From the NCBI GenBank assembly GCA_020849075.1, contig JADLGZ010000212.1:1-13894 (forward strand): 13,894 bases of DNA, in the 5' to 3' direction. This DNA comes from Fimbriimonadaceae bacterium. Its GTDB lineage: Bacteria; Armatimonadota; Fimbriimonadia; Fimbriimonadales; Fimbriimonadaceae. Of the stretch, positions 13,750-13,894 are shown in pieces. The translations under genes and the position numbers were made by a program. Under the pieces are notes generated by a model that saw nothing but the letters and a program-made list of their open reading frames with translations, had not been told where the DNA came from and made no database searches. The number at the start of each line of letters is the position of its first letter. Position 1 is the first letter of the stretch.

Positions 13750-13894
13750 ATGCTTCAACTCTTACGAAAACTTTTTGACACCAGTGATCGCGATATCAAG
13801 ACGATCCAACCCATCATTGAGCGCATCAACTCCTATGAGGCTGCGCTTAGCGAACTCACCGACGCCGAACTCAAAGCGAAGACTCCAGAGTTCA
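13750..13894 (+). CDS. secA: Preprotein translocase ATPase SecA, N-terminal fragment (runs off right edge)
   Basis: The first 48 codons of a gene continuing beyond the window. The N-terminus MLQLLRKLFDTSDRDIK, then IIERINSYEAALSELTDAEL and KAKTPEF, matches the SecA start: the N-terminal helix, the I-N-x-x-E-x-x-x-x-x-L-[ST]-D-x-E-L pattern and K-T-x-E-F. SecA is the cytoplasmic motor that pushes unfolded preproteins through SecYEG; the ATPase motifs lie beyond the edge. No Shine-Dalgarno precedes the ATG, and two competing hairpins fill the leader. The upstream small ORF may be co-transcribed and regulate it. Confidence 0.9.
   Translation, partial: MLQLLRKLFDTSDRDIKTIQPIIERINSYEAALSELTDAELKAKTPEF

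Noticed and set aside
1..13894. Mobile element, CRISPR array or phage defence island
   Set aside because: No transposase, integrase, regularly spaced repeat, terminal inverted repeat or defence gene was seen; gene content is chromosomal housekeeping.

Overview
The window is about 13.9 kb of bacterial chromosome with densely packed, mostly housekeeping genes and roughly 54% GC by eye. The ftsE-ftsX-envC-type operon points to a diderm (Gram-negative-type) cell. Overall gene style suggests a member of Armatimonadota, perhaps Fimbriimonadia, but that is a tentative impression and no phylogenetic marker was tested. I see no mobile element, CRISPR array, tRNA or rRNA.

Layout. From 1 to about 3.8 kb, a minus-strand operon encodes FtsE (ABC ATPase), FtsX (permease), an EnvC-like murein hydrolase activator with signal peptide, coiled coil and M23 domain, and a large protein of unknown family that runs off the left edge. 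Successive genes overlap by 8, 4 and 4 nt, so the unknown gene is translationally coupled to the cell-division hydrolase system. A plus-strand YbgC-type thioesterase (3876-4298) then overlaps tail to tail with a minus-strand glycolate oxidase operon, glcD-glcE-glcF (7404 down to 4281). GlcE there is only 182 aa and lacks its usual N-terminal FAD-loop region and middle domain.

Divergent from glcD, 36 bp away, tmk (thymidylate kinase) and tsaE (tRNA t6A ATPase) overlap by 13 nt and are followed by a Gfo/Idh/MocA oxidoreductase. A secreted protein of unknown function lies convergent to it, sharing overlapping stop codons. Next come a small four-cysteine protein (10305-10508), rpsR (S18 with an unusual N-terminal extension) with its own promoter, leader hairpin and terminator, and a 327-bp structured intergenic region. 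A 641-aa GAF-GGDEF protein follows, with an intact diguanylate cyclase active site and inhibitory site and a C-terminal tail that looks like an HD-GYP domain stripped of its catalytic residues.

The right edge holds the first 48 codons of secA. Just upstream is a short ORF with an N-terminal hydrophobic segment, ending in Arg-Asp-Gly-Pro-Ala-stop, followed by a 68-bp gap containing two mutually exclusive hairpins ahead of secA. This arrangement resembles E. coli secM-secA and is the most interesting candidate for an undescribed system: a SecM-like secretion monitor. It is a hypothesis from layout and a short motif, not a demonstrated homology.

Several genes (glcD, tmk, the Gfo/Idh/MocA gene) have a TANNNT hexamer 6-7 nt before the start codon and no Shine-Dalgarno sequence, the signature of leaderless transcription, while rpsR has a conventional leader and Shine-Dalgarno.
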